Position numbers and translations under genes: made by a program | Source: Synchiropus splendidus | Taxonomy: Eukaryota > Chordata > Actinopteri > Syngnathiformes > Callionymidae | Assembly: GCF_027744825.2 (NCBI RefSeq) | Contig: NC_071336.1 | Coordinates: 18,570,501-18,634,500, forward strand | Reading direction: 5' to 3' | DNA length: 64,000 nt | Shown here: in pieces, positions 52,579 to 64,000 of the stretch | Layout of the letters: each line of letters opens with the position of its first letter | Numbering within the stretch: the first letter of the stretch is position 1 | Notes under the pieces: generated by a model | Told to the model about the DNA's origin: nothing | Seen by the model: the letters and a program-made list of their open reading frames with translations, nothing else | Databases searched by the model: none

Positions 52579-53329
52579 GTAAGGATTTTAAAATAGTCGC
52601 CTGCCCTACCTTATAATAATTAGTGTCCTTTGATAGTTTTCACTTGTTACATGACATGCCAATTGTCACCTCGACAGGAAGCCATTTTTCTGTCTGGCAA
52701 AGCTGCTACCAAAGGTGTTATGAAACTGCATACATGTGGCACCCTTTTAAATTCCTGTGAATCTGAGGTATACTTCCGATCTCACTCTGAAAACGCGTCA
52801 TGGTGGTACTTACGACGCTGTTCATACAAATCAAAAAACGGGCCAATCTGATCCTGTTTGTTTCTTTTTAAAGCACCACTGGTCAAGCAATGTGGCGAGC
52901 AGAGGAAAACAGAGTCGGTGGAAAGGATACTAATCTAGTCCTAATCCCCTCAGCATCTGCCACTGATGCATTAATCAGACAGAAAGGAAACATGTTATTC
53001 CATAATGCTGCCTCTTGACTAAAGCTGTTGTTGTGAAATTCCACCTCATTCTTCGAGACACAGAACAAAAACATCCATGTTTGCCTTTTTTATTTTTTAA
53101 CTCTAAACAGTTTGGCTTGCGCCACCCGGAGCAACACCTTGAATCAATGCGTATTTTGAGTTGTGTCCATACATTGTAAGAAGCCTCAATATTTTACACT
53201 CTCCTCTCATGGCCTCATGCTAAACTCTGCCACACCAGCGATTCAGGATAAATTGGCGCTGGCGAGCTTTCACAGTAGTGAGGCGTCAAATTCCATCAGC
53301 ATCCTGTTCAGACCCACACAAAAGGAAAC
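52579..53329. other. Unique non-coding stretch
   Basis: No gene or repeat family recognised. Confidence 0.45.
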
Positions 53330-53525
53330 ACTTTGGGAGGAAGAAATACACACTGGCTTTGGAAGTTTAATTCATTAGAGCGTGGGGACGTCATTAGCAT
53401 GTGTATGTGGATTAGCTTGACCATCCCAGCCAAGCAAACACCCATCACCGGCACAATCGCAGTCTCATATGGATCCATTGTGTTGGAGATGGAGGTGCGG
53501 CATTGTTTGAATGATTAACAGCACC
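53330..53525. other. Candidate conserved regulatory block (unproven)
   Basis: Unique sequence with AAGTTTAATTCATTAGAGCG, then GGGACGTCATTAGCATGTG and GTGGATTAGCTTGACC. Homeodomain-type cores are clustered and no coding signal is present. The call is texture only; conservation is untested. Confidence 0.2.
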
Positions 53526-54055
53526 TGGAGGTGTGAGTGAACCCATGCCTGGCCGCTGATGGGCTCTTCACTTCGCGTCTTAATCGTGGTGAAACACATG
53601 CTGTCACTCCCGGAACCCCATCACTTCAGAGAGAAGCTTATGTTGGGCCGGTCCCAGCGGGGTTTCTCGCCACTGCAAATGGAGCGAACCAGGCCTGGAG
53701 GCTTGTCCACATGCGAGCCATGTGTGCTGCGGTGTGGCTCTGGAGGGATGTCCACGATTGAATCAAATCTCTAACATATCGCAGGATCTGCTCTCCTCAT
53801 ATCCAGACAGAGGCTTTTGACAATCAGAACAACAGATCTCCAAGTAAAAAATCATAAAAATGTCCTCCATCTGACAGCTGAGATCCACTGCTCTCCTGAA
53901 GAATCATTGCAGACTTTGTTGATTCGTTGTCCTGGAAAACTGTAGTTTTGTAACCACTGCTGTTTTTGCATTGTCATTCATGGTGGGTTTGTTTCCTTCT
54001 TTATTGAAACACTAGCCTTTTAACAGATGGGAACCATTGCATGTGCTGTTTCAAA
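53526..54055. other. Unique non-coding stretch
   Basis: 53537-53774 is GC-richer and carries two overlapping plus-strand frames in different registers without known domains. Nothing else seen. Confidence 0.45.
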
Positions 54056-54161
54056 CACAATTCTTATTTAGTTGCTTTAATTTCATTTTTGTAACACGTG
54101 TTTTGGCAGAAAAAGTTGCACAAATATGTTTTGATGGTGTTAGAAGAGCAACAACACATCT
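54056..54161 (+). repeat. Donor-like copy A of duplicated 100-bp block
   Basis: From TATTTAGTTGCTTTAATTTC at 54065 to AACAACACATCT at 54161 this matches 56041-56142 in the same orientation. I count five substitutions and one 5-base indel (AAAAG present in the other copy) over about 97 bases. Copy A has no flanking direct repeats. Confidence 0.9.
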
Positions 54162-55970
54162 GAGTGCAGCCATCTCAGGTGAACATTGCAGCTCCAAAAA
54201 GTCCACGCAGTAACATTTCTTGAGTCATCTGATTTTCATTTTTATCATAGAGCAAACTTTTTTCACACTCACTGCTCAGAAGTCATTCTCTTGATATCCA
54301 TTCCTGCTATGGCATGTTGTCCAATGTGTAGGTTGTCTGCATTTCCATGGCTGTGGAGGCATTTTAAAAAACACCATGCTTTATCAACCCACCTTTTTAA
54401 AGAGTTAGGTCTAATATGATTCTGAACCTCTGAACTTTCTGAAAGTTTTGTGAGTCAAAAAGCTTTTGTTATGAGTCTGTTTCCTCTCACCTCATGAGCT
54501 ACCTAAGCGACCTTTGTGTATCACTGCATCTGATTTAGCCAAAAGCCGTAACTTGAAATCGTAGTTGCTTTTGTTTTTATTTGATGCTTTCCTCCTTCCC
54601 TCCTGCTGGAATAGAAGTTTGAATTTCAGTATAGACAATTTGCCAAGAATCTTTCTGTTTACATGACAAACATGCACCACCTCAACCTGCAATATGGCTT
54701 CTAATCTGACGGCAAAAAACTATAGAAGCGAAGGTCGTCGTTGCTGAAATTGAAGATTAAAATCTAATTTACACCTCTGGGTCTGGCACATAAATGCGCA
54801 AGCCCTAAGTGGGTGCCTACATGCGATGCAAATCCTTCTCCATTTCACCTTGACAACCTCCTTCCAGAGCACAAATACTGCTCATTACATGGGGGTTTAC
54901 GTTCAGGATAGAGCCGTTGACCCTCCGCCTGCCGCTGGCTGCTGCCACTTTCTCATCTCGACTATGTCGATGGCTAGTTACCGATGGAGCAGTAAATTAA
55001 AGTGACTTGCCTGGGATTAGGGCTGAGAGGCGGGCGACAGAGAGGCCAAGTTGCAGAGGACACACACACGCGCACTCACACACGCACACTGACACCCACA
55101 GATGATTGTCTTTTGTATGCCAGACTACTTCCACATTTTACTGCCACCTGCAGATTGCTCCATCCATCAAGTCAATTTCCTGTTTGCTTTTGACGTTCTG
55201 CTCCTGCCGACGCCGTGGATGTTCGGCTTCACGTTCGGCATGCGAGACATGTTTGGCTGAGAACAACATCTGTGCAGACAGTAAACACAACACAACAGCT
55301 TGAATGTGAGGAAGTGAATGCATGTGTGTGTTTGTTTGCATAGCAAAGGCGTCTGCGCCACATCAGATGAACGTAGACTCAAGAAAGAACTCCGATAAAA
55401 ATAGAACTGAAATGAATGTCTTCAGTTCAACATATTTAACATCCACTACACAAACACAATAACTGGTCAATCACTGATGGAATGGCGTTTTCATAAACTA
55501 GATGAACCTAGTTTATGGAAAAACCTGTTAGCAGCCTCATAATCGATGAATGCAAATGGAGATTGTAAAAGTTGACATTTTTGTTACTCTACCATTGATC
55601 TACTAATTTGCATAGCTATTTAGGTAATTGTTTATTTATGCAATAATATCTCGCCGATGATACCTTGATGTATGTGCTTCGAATCACAACTTGCTGGAAA
55701 TGCAAATTCTTTTTTTATGGCCAATAAAGGTGTTGTTAAGAAGCACGCAGACTTAATATAGGGGATGACCTCAGCGGTGTCCTTTCCTCGGCTCCTACTA
55801 TAGACCAACTGTGCACACATGGACTCCAGCTCAAGGCGGGAGGGATGGAAATAGAATTGCTGCAGGGATTTCTCCACCAAATGACCTGGAAAACATTGTC
55901 GGGTTGACTTGTGGGATCATATCTGGATATCTAGCAAGTCTTCATGATGATATCTAATCTTGAAATGCTA
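54162..55970. other. Unique non-coding stretch
   Basis: A CA/CGCA-rich run lies at 55061-55092. A small 10-bp inverted repeat (CATAAACTAG / CTAGTTTATG) lies at 55492-55517. No gene recognised. Confidence 0.45.
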
Positions 55971-56026
55971 CTCCATGACTTAGTCCCGACTGCTTCTGTT
56001 TGCTTGAAAATGAAAATGTCATGCTT
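55971..56026 (+). repeat. 56-bp direct repeat, left copy
   Basis: It begins CTCCATGACTTAGTCCCGAC and ends GAAAATGTCATGCTT. It matches 56141-56196 at 53 of 56 positions, exactly 170 bases away, and the two copies bracket block B. Confidence 0.92.
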
Positions 56027-56032
56027 GCAAAT

Positions 56033-56142
56033 GCAATTTTTATTTAGTTGCTTTAATTTCATTTTTGTAACTTGTGCTGTGGCAGAAAAAGAAAAGTTGC
56101 ACAAATATGTTTTGGTGGTGTTAGAAGAGCAACAACACATCT
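56033..56142 (+). repeat. Inserted copy B of duplicated 100-bp block
   Basis: About 95% identical to 54056-54161, same orientation, about 2 kb downstream of it. Its right end overlaps the start of the right-hand 56-bp direct repeat by the two bases CT, a microhomology at the junction. On the left the similarity fades just after the left direct repeat ends. Confidence 0.9.
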
Positions 56143-56196
56143 CCATGGTTTAGTCCCGACTGCTTCTGTTTGCTTGAAAATGAAAACGTCATGCTT
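56141..56196 (+). repeat. 56-bp direct repeat, right copy
   Basis: It begins CTCCATGGTTTAGTCCCGAC. The three differences from the left copy are at the AC/GT pair after CTCCATG and the T/C in AAAATGTC versus AAAACGTC. Confidence 0.92.
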
Positions 56197-59100
56197 ATAA
56201 TAAATACTTCCCAAGACTACTGTGTTACAACTGCCGCTCTTTTATTTTAGTTTCACCAAATGTTATCTCGCACCGTTGCTATTTCACAGGATTCGTGTTA
56301 CACAATTTCTGTTGCTGTTGGTGACTGAGAAAATATTTTGGTGTTTTCTTTGAACGAGTCAATCCTGCAGGAATAATTTGCTCACAAATGCGAAAGCACT
56401 TCAAGAATGCTCCGTCAGTGTGACTCCAACATATTTGGCATTCCTTTCTATGTACTCCGTGCTGAGCCATGTCAGAACGTTTAGGAAGTAATTGCATGTG
56501 CTTCTATGAATCTATTTCTCTGCGACACACGTGAGCTCGTATTAATGGTGTTTGGGGTGGTTTACGTGTGCGGGTGCACGCGGCGGCGTCGGCGTGTGGG
56601 GTCTTTGTGTCGACCTGCTCCAGTGATTAATGGGGTTCTTGTGTGAGGCGCTGCGAGATGCAGTACACAATCACTGGGCCAGAGCGCAGCCCTGCCAGGC
56701 TTGTCCTTCACATGAGGAGAGGAGGAAGGAGAGAGGGCGGAGGGGAGAAAAATCCCGACCTGTCCTTTTACTCTCTCCTCTGCCCATCTATCCTCCTTTA
56801 GCCTTGCTGTTCCTCCCGCCCGCCTTCCCTCAGCCTTTTGCCTGGCCTCTGTCCTCCACTCACCTCACGCTGTTCACATGTTCTCCTGCACATGTGTTAA
56901 AGTGAAAACACACCGCATGATGGAAAAAGCAGGCTTTCACTGAGCGAACAAAAAAAAAATGATGGCGATGTAACACCAGTGCGGCTTTGAAGAAAAGCCC
57001 AGGGTGGAGGGTGAGAAGCCTGTTGTGATTTCATCTCCCTCTTCCTCCCCTCCCTGCAGTTTGGCTATGTGGCCCCTCTCCTTCAGTGTTAAACAAGCCT
57101 TTTAAATAGGCTTTAACCTGGGCCCACCCTCAATGGGACCATTGTGGGAACGGATGTGTGGACACTAGTGCTCGGTAAACACTGCTACTTGTCCCTTTCT
57201 CACATTCTGACGCCATTGTGCCCGGAGGTTGAAGCTGTGTGCGAGGAAAGTGTGTGTGTGAGAAAGAAACATCAGATGAGGGGGGAAAAGGAAAAGGCGG
57301 AATAGAGTTGAAGAAATCCAAGTAAATCAAGCTCTGAGAACTGAATCAGCTCTTAAAACTGCTCTGTAATGGAGTATTAGCCTCTCAGACTCTTCAGGGG
57401 CTTCCTGCTACACCCAAGAGGTCACAGTGAAGAGGAATGGATTTGACCTTTGGCCAGGTAAAAACTAACATTGTAGCAAGACTTGCTCTGTCCGATACCA
57501 CTTCCAGCACTGATGTTCTTCCGCTGGAGTGTCCCAGCTAAGCAAACCAGATATGCTGTGCAACCTTGAATTTAAAACCACAAGTGGTTTTACCAACACA
57601 CCAGAGAGTGTCTCCTCTCCTAGTGTCTGAAGACCACCTGTCTTAATGTTGCTCCTCTGGGAGACGCGACCTGTGGTTGATCTTGATAGTAAGACTTTCA
57701 TCTGATGTTGTTTTTATTGCATGCAGAGGATTTTGAAATATATTTTTAATCAGGATGTTCCTCTTAACGTCTTCATTATGACAAAACAACTTGAGTTATT
57801 TGGCTCACCGTGGTCCATCCAGGGCAGGATTTCATTAACTTCCTATCCCCGGGTCACTAATTGGGCTTCGCTGTTGTGGCCCCGTACCTGCAGTTGACTT
57901 ACACGTCCTGGTAGTCGTGGTTACAGCTGCTCGCTGTGCTGCTGACTTGCCGGGCCTCAGCCACGACACTTCCCCCATCGGCCCCCACCTGCTCCCTCCC
58001 TGCTGTTTCCCCATTACCAGCGCCTTATTGTCCTCCATCCTCCCAGTGAAAAAGTGGCACTCATTAGATGTTGCGTGGTGATTCTGTTAGACGGCAGCAG
58101 ACGACTGCACAGAGATTTGCTTAACCAACAACAGCAGCCAAGCTAAGACGTGCTCGCCCTTCCATGAACACATGACTGGATTTTATAACCAACGTGAATC
58201 AGTTATTGTCTTGACATGCTTGTGGGGAATCTTATCTGGAGGTTTCTGGAGGATCTCAGGGTCTCATCTCTTGCTCCTGTTGGTGCCTTCCAGTCGAGGC
58301 CTCTGATTGTCACTGCCAAATTTAAAGTGGCTGGGATGAGGGGATTTAGTTCTTAACCTTAGTTCTCAATTGGACAAGGATGGGCTCCCTTACTTTGGTT
58401 AGGAATGCCTCGGTGGAGGAAGGTTAAGTAACTTTGGATCTTGTTCACAAGTTGGGGGACACGTGAGGCTGAGCCCCACCCATCCCCCAATTTCTTGAAT
58501 TAATATTTAAATCCTGAAGATGTCAGAGACTCTCCTTCAGTCGACAGAGTCTGCAGAAAGTGTTTGGGTCAAGACAGGGACCGAATGAACAATCACAAAC
58601 TGATCCATCTGGTCGCTGACATTATTTTAATTCAGACATCAGCCCATGGGACAGAACCCACTTGCTCTTTCTATTTTTAACTTTCAACTGAGAAACATTC
58701 CTCTTTCTCGGAAACAACTTGACTTTTTAATACTTCCTCAGAAACCGTCAAACATTTTCCCTCTGGCATGAATGAACCTCCATTCATTTTAGCATTCAGC
58801 GTGCACTTTAAATTTGTCTGAGAAGAAGGAAGCTCTCAGGTTGTAAGGGGGAAATGTCACAGCGTGTGGTTTCCTATGTGACGCGGGATTTCCGAAACCA
58901 TTCGGGCAAGATTCCCCCTGAACAGAGATTAGTGACTAAAATATACAAACATATGATTCGTTTCTCATTTTAGAGTTCCGAGGTGAGACGATTGTGATCT
59001 GAAGATGTGGTGTGACGTATTGTTGCCTGGTCTTTATCAGTGGTGGAAGTCTCTTGCAGCAGAGTTCTTCCTGTGCCTCTGTGTCTTTTCTTTGAAAGCA

Positions 59101-60099
59101 CGTGTACAGCATGTAAACATCTCAATGAGGAAGTGCTGCAGTGAAAGGAAAAATAAGCTGATGAGGGCTTTCTCTTTTGTTGTATGGCTCTGGAGCAAGT
59201 GAATATCTCCTTGTGTGCTCCTGCACTACGTCTTTTTGAAGTGTTATGTAGCCATAAAGCAACGGTTGCCATGTATTGATCTCTGGGCAATGCAGGGAGC
59301 CATCATGAGCAGTAAATTCTGAAAGACATGTGTCTGGACAACACAGTAGCCTGAGCCCTGGCAGCACTTTCAGAGCAATCGAGAAAAGTGTGATGGCTGC
59401 TCTTAGGTCTATTCGATGAAGTGGACCCGATGTGGGACAATTGTAGAGTCCAGAGTGGAAATAGAAGGTGGTTTCTAAGTGGGGAAGTAGACGCAAGAAG
59501 AGTTGGAGTGAGTTGTTTCTTATCAAGATTTGTACAGTACAAACTATTGGTCTCAAAAGTGAATCACACTTGTGTTTTCTAGTTCTTTTTGGGCATACAA
59601 TCCGCTGGATGTTTGGTGCCTCTGTGGTCATCTTTGTCCGACGAACCCATTTATTCATTTCAATACTTTTAATGTTCAGCAACACCTAAGCTCATGTCTT
59701 TCCAATCGACGTCTCTTCAGTTACAGATTTATTGTTGCGTTTCTGAAAAAGCATTCAGTGGATAATAATAATCACAATATTACCCACCATCCATTGTCGC
59801 TCCATTATTTTCTCAGTAAGCCCAATCAATAAATATATGGATACTATTAACTCTGGGTGCCTTGCTGAGGCTTTTCTTTTGATAGTCTATTAGTCAATCA
59901 ATAATATTGTGTCAGAGGGAAGTCTATTGCACGCCACTGAAATGAATAAAACATAGAACAAACGTCCTGGGAGAGACAATCTAGCATTCATTAGTCAGGC
60001 AGTGACTTGCCAAGTCAACAAAAATCCACTCCATACAAACCCAGGGTTTTTTCCCTTATACCTTCATTGCCCCAGAGAAGAACTGTAATTATTTATAAT
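56197..60099. other. Unique non-coding stretch
   Basis: No exon recognised. 56525-56610 is CpG-rich (GGTGCACGCGGCGGCGTCGG) and 56700-56860 is pyrimidine/purine-biased. The minus-strand frame 59122-59685 (187 codons) is long but has no known domain and is overlapped by frames on both strands. Confidence 0.45.
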
Positions 60100-60203
60100 T
60101 ATATATATATATATATATACTAGCCCTTTTATCATTTTATCATTTAGCTATATTTAAATGATAAAAGTGCTAAGATAACAAAAGGTTCTTTTATATATAT
60201 ATA
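60100..60203. repeat. Inverted repeat between two TA runs
   Basis: CTTTTATCATTT at 60126-60137 is exactly reversed by AAATGATAAAAG at 60156-60167, with an 18-base spacer. A TA run precedes it (60100-60119) and another follows (about 60190-60203), then the GATA array. The left arm is also part of a small direct repeat (TTTATCATTTTATCATTTA). Confidence 0.88.
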
Positions 60204-60224
60204 GATAGATAGATAGATAGATAC

Positions 60225-60269
<45 letters not shown>

Positions 60270-60278
60270 TAGATAGAC

Positions 60279-60367
<89 letters not shown>
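60202..60367. repeat. (GATA)n/(GACA)n array, Bkm-type
   Basis: GATA units run to about 60240 with one GATACATA interruption, GACA units (about seven) to 60268, then GATA with one GACA to 60367, about 165 bases in all. On the opposite strand this yields a repeating YLSI peptide in three frames, which is an artefact. GATA/GACA arrays are the basis of the Bkm-type probes long used on vertebrate sex chromosomes; nothing here links this window to a sex chromosome. Confidence 0.95.
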
Positions 60368-60368
<1 letters not shown>

Positions 60369-63300
60369 AAATATCAAACAAATCAAAAGTCCTCTAATAC
60401 TGAACTCTCCATCGCAGGGTTCAGTGCACAGAAGGGACGACACCACCACAGAGCTGGTTTGTTACTGGATGAATAGAAGCTCTAACGCTCCTTGTTTCTG
60501 TGGACAAGACAAAGGAAGACTGCAGATTTCTGAATTGTGCCTGTCTCAGAACAGAACAGGGACAAATGCCTCCAGTTGAGCGAAGATGTTCAGCAGCAGA
60601 GCGAAATTATGGTGGAACTTCCCTCAGCATGGGCATTTCTTGTCCTTACACCATTCTACATCATATGCTTTTTCAGAAAGTAAATCATTTCACTCAGGTA
60701 GATTTGTGACTTTCATATTGGAAACGAGGGAATAAAAAGTCACCTCTCTTTCACTGTACAGCTGATGAAGTCACGTTTGCGCACCGATTCTTTAGTGTCC
60801 TAGTGAAGAGCCTTACCCCTGATAAGCTAGTGAGTTGTGAGAGGGGGGAGGATGTGTGTCTTTTTCCTCGTGCCTGCTTTTGGATTAACCCTTGCTTGAG
60901 CTGGGTGTTTCACACAAAAATACATATGTATAGATTTCTTTTTCTAAAAGGTACGAGCCGCAGTTTGCTGGTCACCATCGAACAGTTACTGCTGGAGATT
61001 AATCGCTTCTTCTGCCGCTGTTTTCCCTGCGTGTAGCCGTCTGGTGAACTCTGCTCTGCACTGGTTGCCCTCTGCAGTGAAACACAACGCCGAGTGCCTC
61101 CATCACAGTGGAGTCTGGGTCTGCAGGTGACCAGCTGTCTGCCTGTGTTCCTCTCCACTGGGACAGCTGGAGCCGTCAATCAGGTCTGACCACCAGCACA
61201 ACAACTCGAGGGATTCGAATCCTCGGGATGATTTAGAAAACAGCTACGACTGGATGTCAAGTTCTGGAGCAAACTGCTGGAATGAATGGGCAGGACTGAA
61301 AAATGAGAGAAAGAAATGTTTCTAATGTTATAAGGCATTACATGACAGTATGTTATGTCAACAGTCTGCAGCCCTGACTCCACCCACTGTTGAGTTTAGT
61401 GTGAAATTAGAAATACTACAAGCCATTATCTGATTTTGTCCTTTGACACCTGATGTTTATCAATGCATTTATATATAGTATCCATAGTCATCAATCCTAA
61501 CATACTTATTTGATCGGCATATACTTCCCAATGTGAAATGCAGAGCCATCTTTTGCTACTCTCATCTGTCCAAGGTGCCTTTTCTCATCAACCATATATT
61601 TGCTCTCCCTTCTTTCAGTCTGAAATATTCATTGGAGACTTTCATTCAAGAATCCTGTCATCGCCTCGGGACTATTTCCAAGACCTTTCAAATATGGCAT
61701 AAATAAAGTGACGCTCTGTCTATGCCTTAGCTCAGCACGTGCAGTCGCAGGCTGCAGATGGAAGCCATTGAAGGCCATTAGTGCGCGAGGAGGGGCGTCT
61801 TCCCCCATGAAATCTTTGGCACACTTTTAAAGAGAGTGGCCTTCATGTATTCAGGCCTGATTCACTGGCTTTGGCACCAGGAAGACCATCCCCCTGTGAA
61901 ACCCACCCCCAATTCACTAATGTACATACTCTTTGACTGTGAAGTAAACATGTGTGGAACACAATGTTCCGCGGAACTTGTTGTCTCATTTATCAGAGAG
62001 AATCGACGAGGCTGTCTCAAAGTCTGACTTTTAATGCAGGAGTTTGACTCCTGAGGCATTTCTTTCCCAAAAGCAGCCATCCTTCCGGGGTCTGAAAACT
62101 CGACCCCGTGGTGAGAATCAGGGGTTTCAGTTCGTCCTGTTACATACTGAGGCACCTGCTACATGTGAGGGAGAGATTCCACTATGGCTGTTTGGTTTAT
62201 CTTGTGGGAATTCATTCTTGTGTCTTGGCTGAATATTCAGACATTAAAATTGTTTAAAAAAAAAACAAGTGCTTTTTGCTGCTTAAAAGAAAAATATATT
62301 TTCCATATTTTCAACTTTATCTTAACTCATATTCGCACAACAAACTGCGGGCCATTTATCCCCCTGCATTGAGATTCCTGCACAGCCCTTTCTGGACCAG
62401 ACTTCATTTTTCACCCATTTCAATTTATGTAAAGGCATATAGTCACCTCTTATGTACTTGTGAATTACTTTTTTATTTTAGCATTATTTGTTTTTAAGAG
62501 GGAGTTTTATGTAAATTAAGTCCTGTGTGAAAATGTTTTCAATGTTTCTACTTTGAATTTGGATGGCACGTATTTATATGAAAGTCAAATCCATTTCAGT
62601 TTCACTTCTCTGTGCTGCAACCTGACATGTTCCTCCCACCGCCTGAGGTTTCCTTATCTCGCCAGAGACACTTATTGACCCAACAGGTTTCCTGATCTGC
62701 GTGTTACATAATGTCTGTGGGCAGAGTGAGTGCAGCCGATCCCATGTCAGGACCAGGAGGTTAGCCACTGCTATGATGAGCCACACCAAACCCTACCATA
62801 ATAAGTGCACGCTCTCTGGGCCCGGACAAACAGAGCTGGAATTGTTCACGTTGGCACTATTGTTTTGTGAAGAGCCAAATTCCTCAGTAATGGCTGCTGC
62901 GACTGCCGCTCATGTGACCGCTGGTTTCTTTCCTCAGGGCCAATGGACGCTTCATTGTTGTGACTTAAAGAGCCAGAGGGCGTCAGGGAAGCTAATTGGG
63001 TGGAGTCTGTCTGGACTCACAGACTCCCGGCTCTCGCTGGAGCTCATCGGCGTCACACGCCCGCACCTCCTCTGCTACACACCTCCAGCACGTGAAAACA
63101 GTCATCACGACAGGATTATCAGTGAAGCGGTCACAGTCTGACCAGTAGCAATTACATACCGATATTATATTCATCTGTTGCTCACTCCTCTTTATTATTT
63201 TAAGTCACTGACCAGTTTGTGCTGAGTCAGGGTGACGAAAAACAGAGCTGCTTTTGCTTGTCTACTTTTACATTTGTTGTGCTACAACCAGCGTAGCTTT

Positions 63301-64000
63301 AGCAATGCTTTTAAATAGTCAACCCTTGAGGTTTGGGACTTACTGAGCCACGATCCTGAGAATCAACCCGGCAAGTAAAAGCCTTCACTTTGGGTTATTG
63401 CTCAAAATAGCTTTATTATTGGGTGTACCAACCTCTAGATGATGGCGGTGGGGTCACTAATAATTGGCATGCTTGTGATGAAAACGGCTGAATTGAAGTG
63501 GACTTTCAAGAACCAAGTGGTTTTACTGTGATTATTATGAGTATTGAGAGGGGTGAATAGTGTGGCTTGTTGGGCTGGTGAGTTCAATTTTAGGTCCGAC
63601 GAACATGAAAGGCTAAATTGACTGACTTTAAATCATGTGATCATCGCTGGACGAAGATAAAACCTACCCTGAATCCAAGCCTCACTCATATTGTCATTGA
63701 GAGTTTCGTGTACTTAAAAACTATGAAGATAAAAGTCCCTCTTTCACGTGTTTGGGAGGTGAGACTGGAAAAGCAAAGGTTTGTAATTTCGCTTGAGGAA
63801 ATCATTAAATCAAGAATCAGATGTTTCCTGTTTCTATGTGAAACCTTGCCAGTCGTGGATTCTTCGGTTAACTTGACTGCTGCTGTGACATGAGTGGCTT
63901 AATCACACTCATTGATGGGTGAAGATGAGCCCCCTATTGACCTGATAATAAGTTTCTGATCTTAAGAAAACATCCATGAGTAAGTAAATGAGTTGTGTGA
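60368..64000. other. Unique non-coding stretch
   Basis: No gene recognised. A 12-bp palindrome GGATTCGAATCC at 61211-61222 looks like a tRNA T-arm but lacks an A box upstream at tRNA spacing. An A tract lies near 62257-62266. The 146-codon frame 62701-63141 has no known domain. Confidence 0.45.

Noticed and set aside
59122..59685. 187-codon minus-strand open frame
   Set aside because: Peptide has no known domain; frames on both strands overlap the same bases.
60144..60449. Minus-strand frames with a repeating YLSI peptide
   Set aside because: These are translations of the GATA/GACA array, not a protein.
61078..61126. 49-base open segment between CTCTGCAG and GTGACC
   Set aside because: Too short and unsupported; such acceptor/donor pairs are frequent by chance.
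61207..61225. T-arm-like GGATTCGAATCC, possible tRNA
   Set aside because: No A box or acceptor stem at tRNA spacing upstream.
1..64000. CRISPR array, operon, phage or other prokaryotic system
   Set aside because: No regularly spaced repeats with unique spacers and no gene-dense layout; repeat content is that of a fish genome.

Overview
The window reads as non-coding, low-GC, moderately repeat-poor vertebrate DNA, most likely from a percomorph-type ray-finned fish. The basis is the repeat content: a LINE 3' end with a TGATTC-repeat tail, a decayed LINE whose C-terminus has the lettering usual in fish non-LTR elements, a tRNA-derived SINE head, hAT- and Tc1/mariner-type miniature elements, and long GATA/GACA and TA microsatellites. 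No bacterial, phage or viral gene organisation is visible. Open frames are short, lie on both strands and overlap each other, as expected by chance. I could not recognise one protein-coding exon with confidence, so the window is probably a gene desert or the inside of one or more very large introns. Two short segments (45179-45288 and 52466-52578) have good splice-site context and are listed as weak exon candidates.

Layout: 1-2.8 kb is unique sequence. 2.81-3.39 kb is a probable non-autonomous hAT-like element. 3.4-13.1 kb is mostly unique, with AT-rich simple repeats near 7.2 and 7.4 kb and a 14-bp inverted repeat near 11.3 kb. 13.14-14.06 kb holds two pieces of one decayed LINE. 14-30 kb is mostly unique, with some TAAT-rich blocks that could be conserved regulatory DNA, and small LINE-tail scraps. 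30.9-33.4 kb holds a pogo/Tigger-like end and a composite repeat. 41.1-41.7 kb has a 38-bp tandem duplication and a 78-bp palindromic mariner-type MITE. 47.56-47.97 kb has the LINE tail and two tRNA-SINE heads facing each other as a perfect palindrome. 49.49-49.71 kb is a nested palindromic microsatellite. 54-56.2 kb shows a templated-insertion-like duplication. 60.1-60.4 kb is a long GATA/GACA array beside a short inverted repeat.

Nothing here looks like a set of genes working together. The most interesting signals are structural. Hairpins and inverted repeats sit at or next to compound microsatellites and SINE or MITE ends. One short DNA block was apparently copied about 2 kb away and landed between 56-bp direct repeats. 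These suggest replication or repair template switching. All family names are from memory of motif patterns; no database search was possible.
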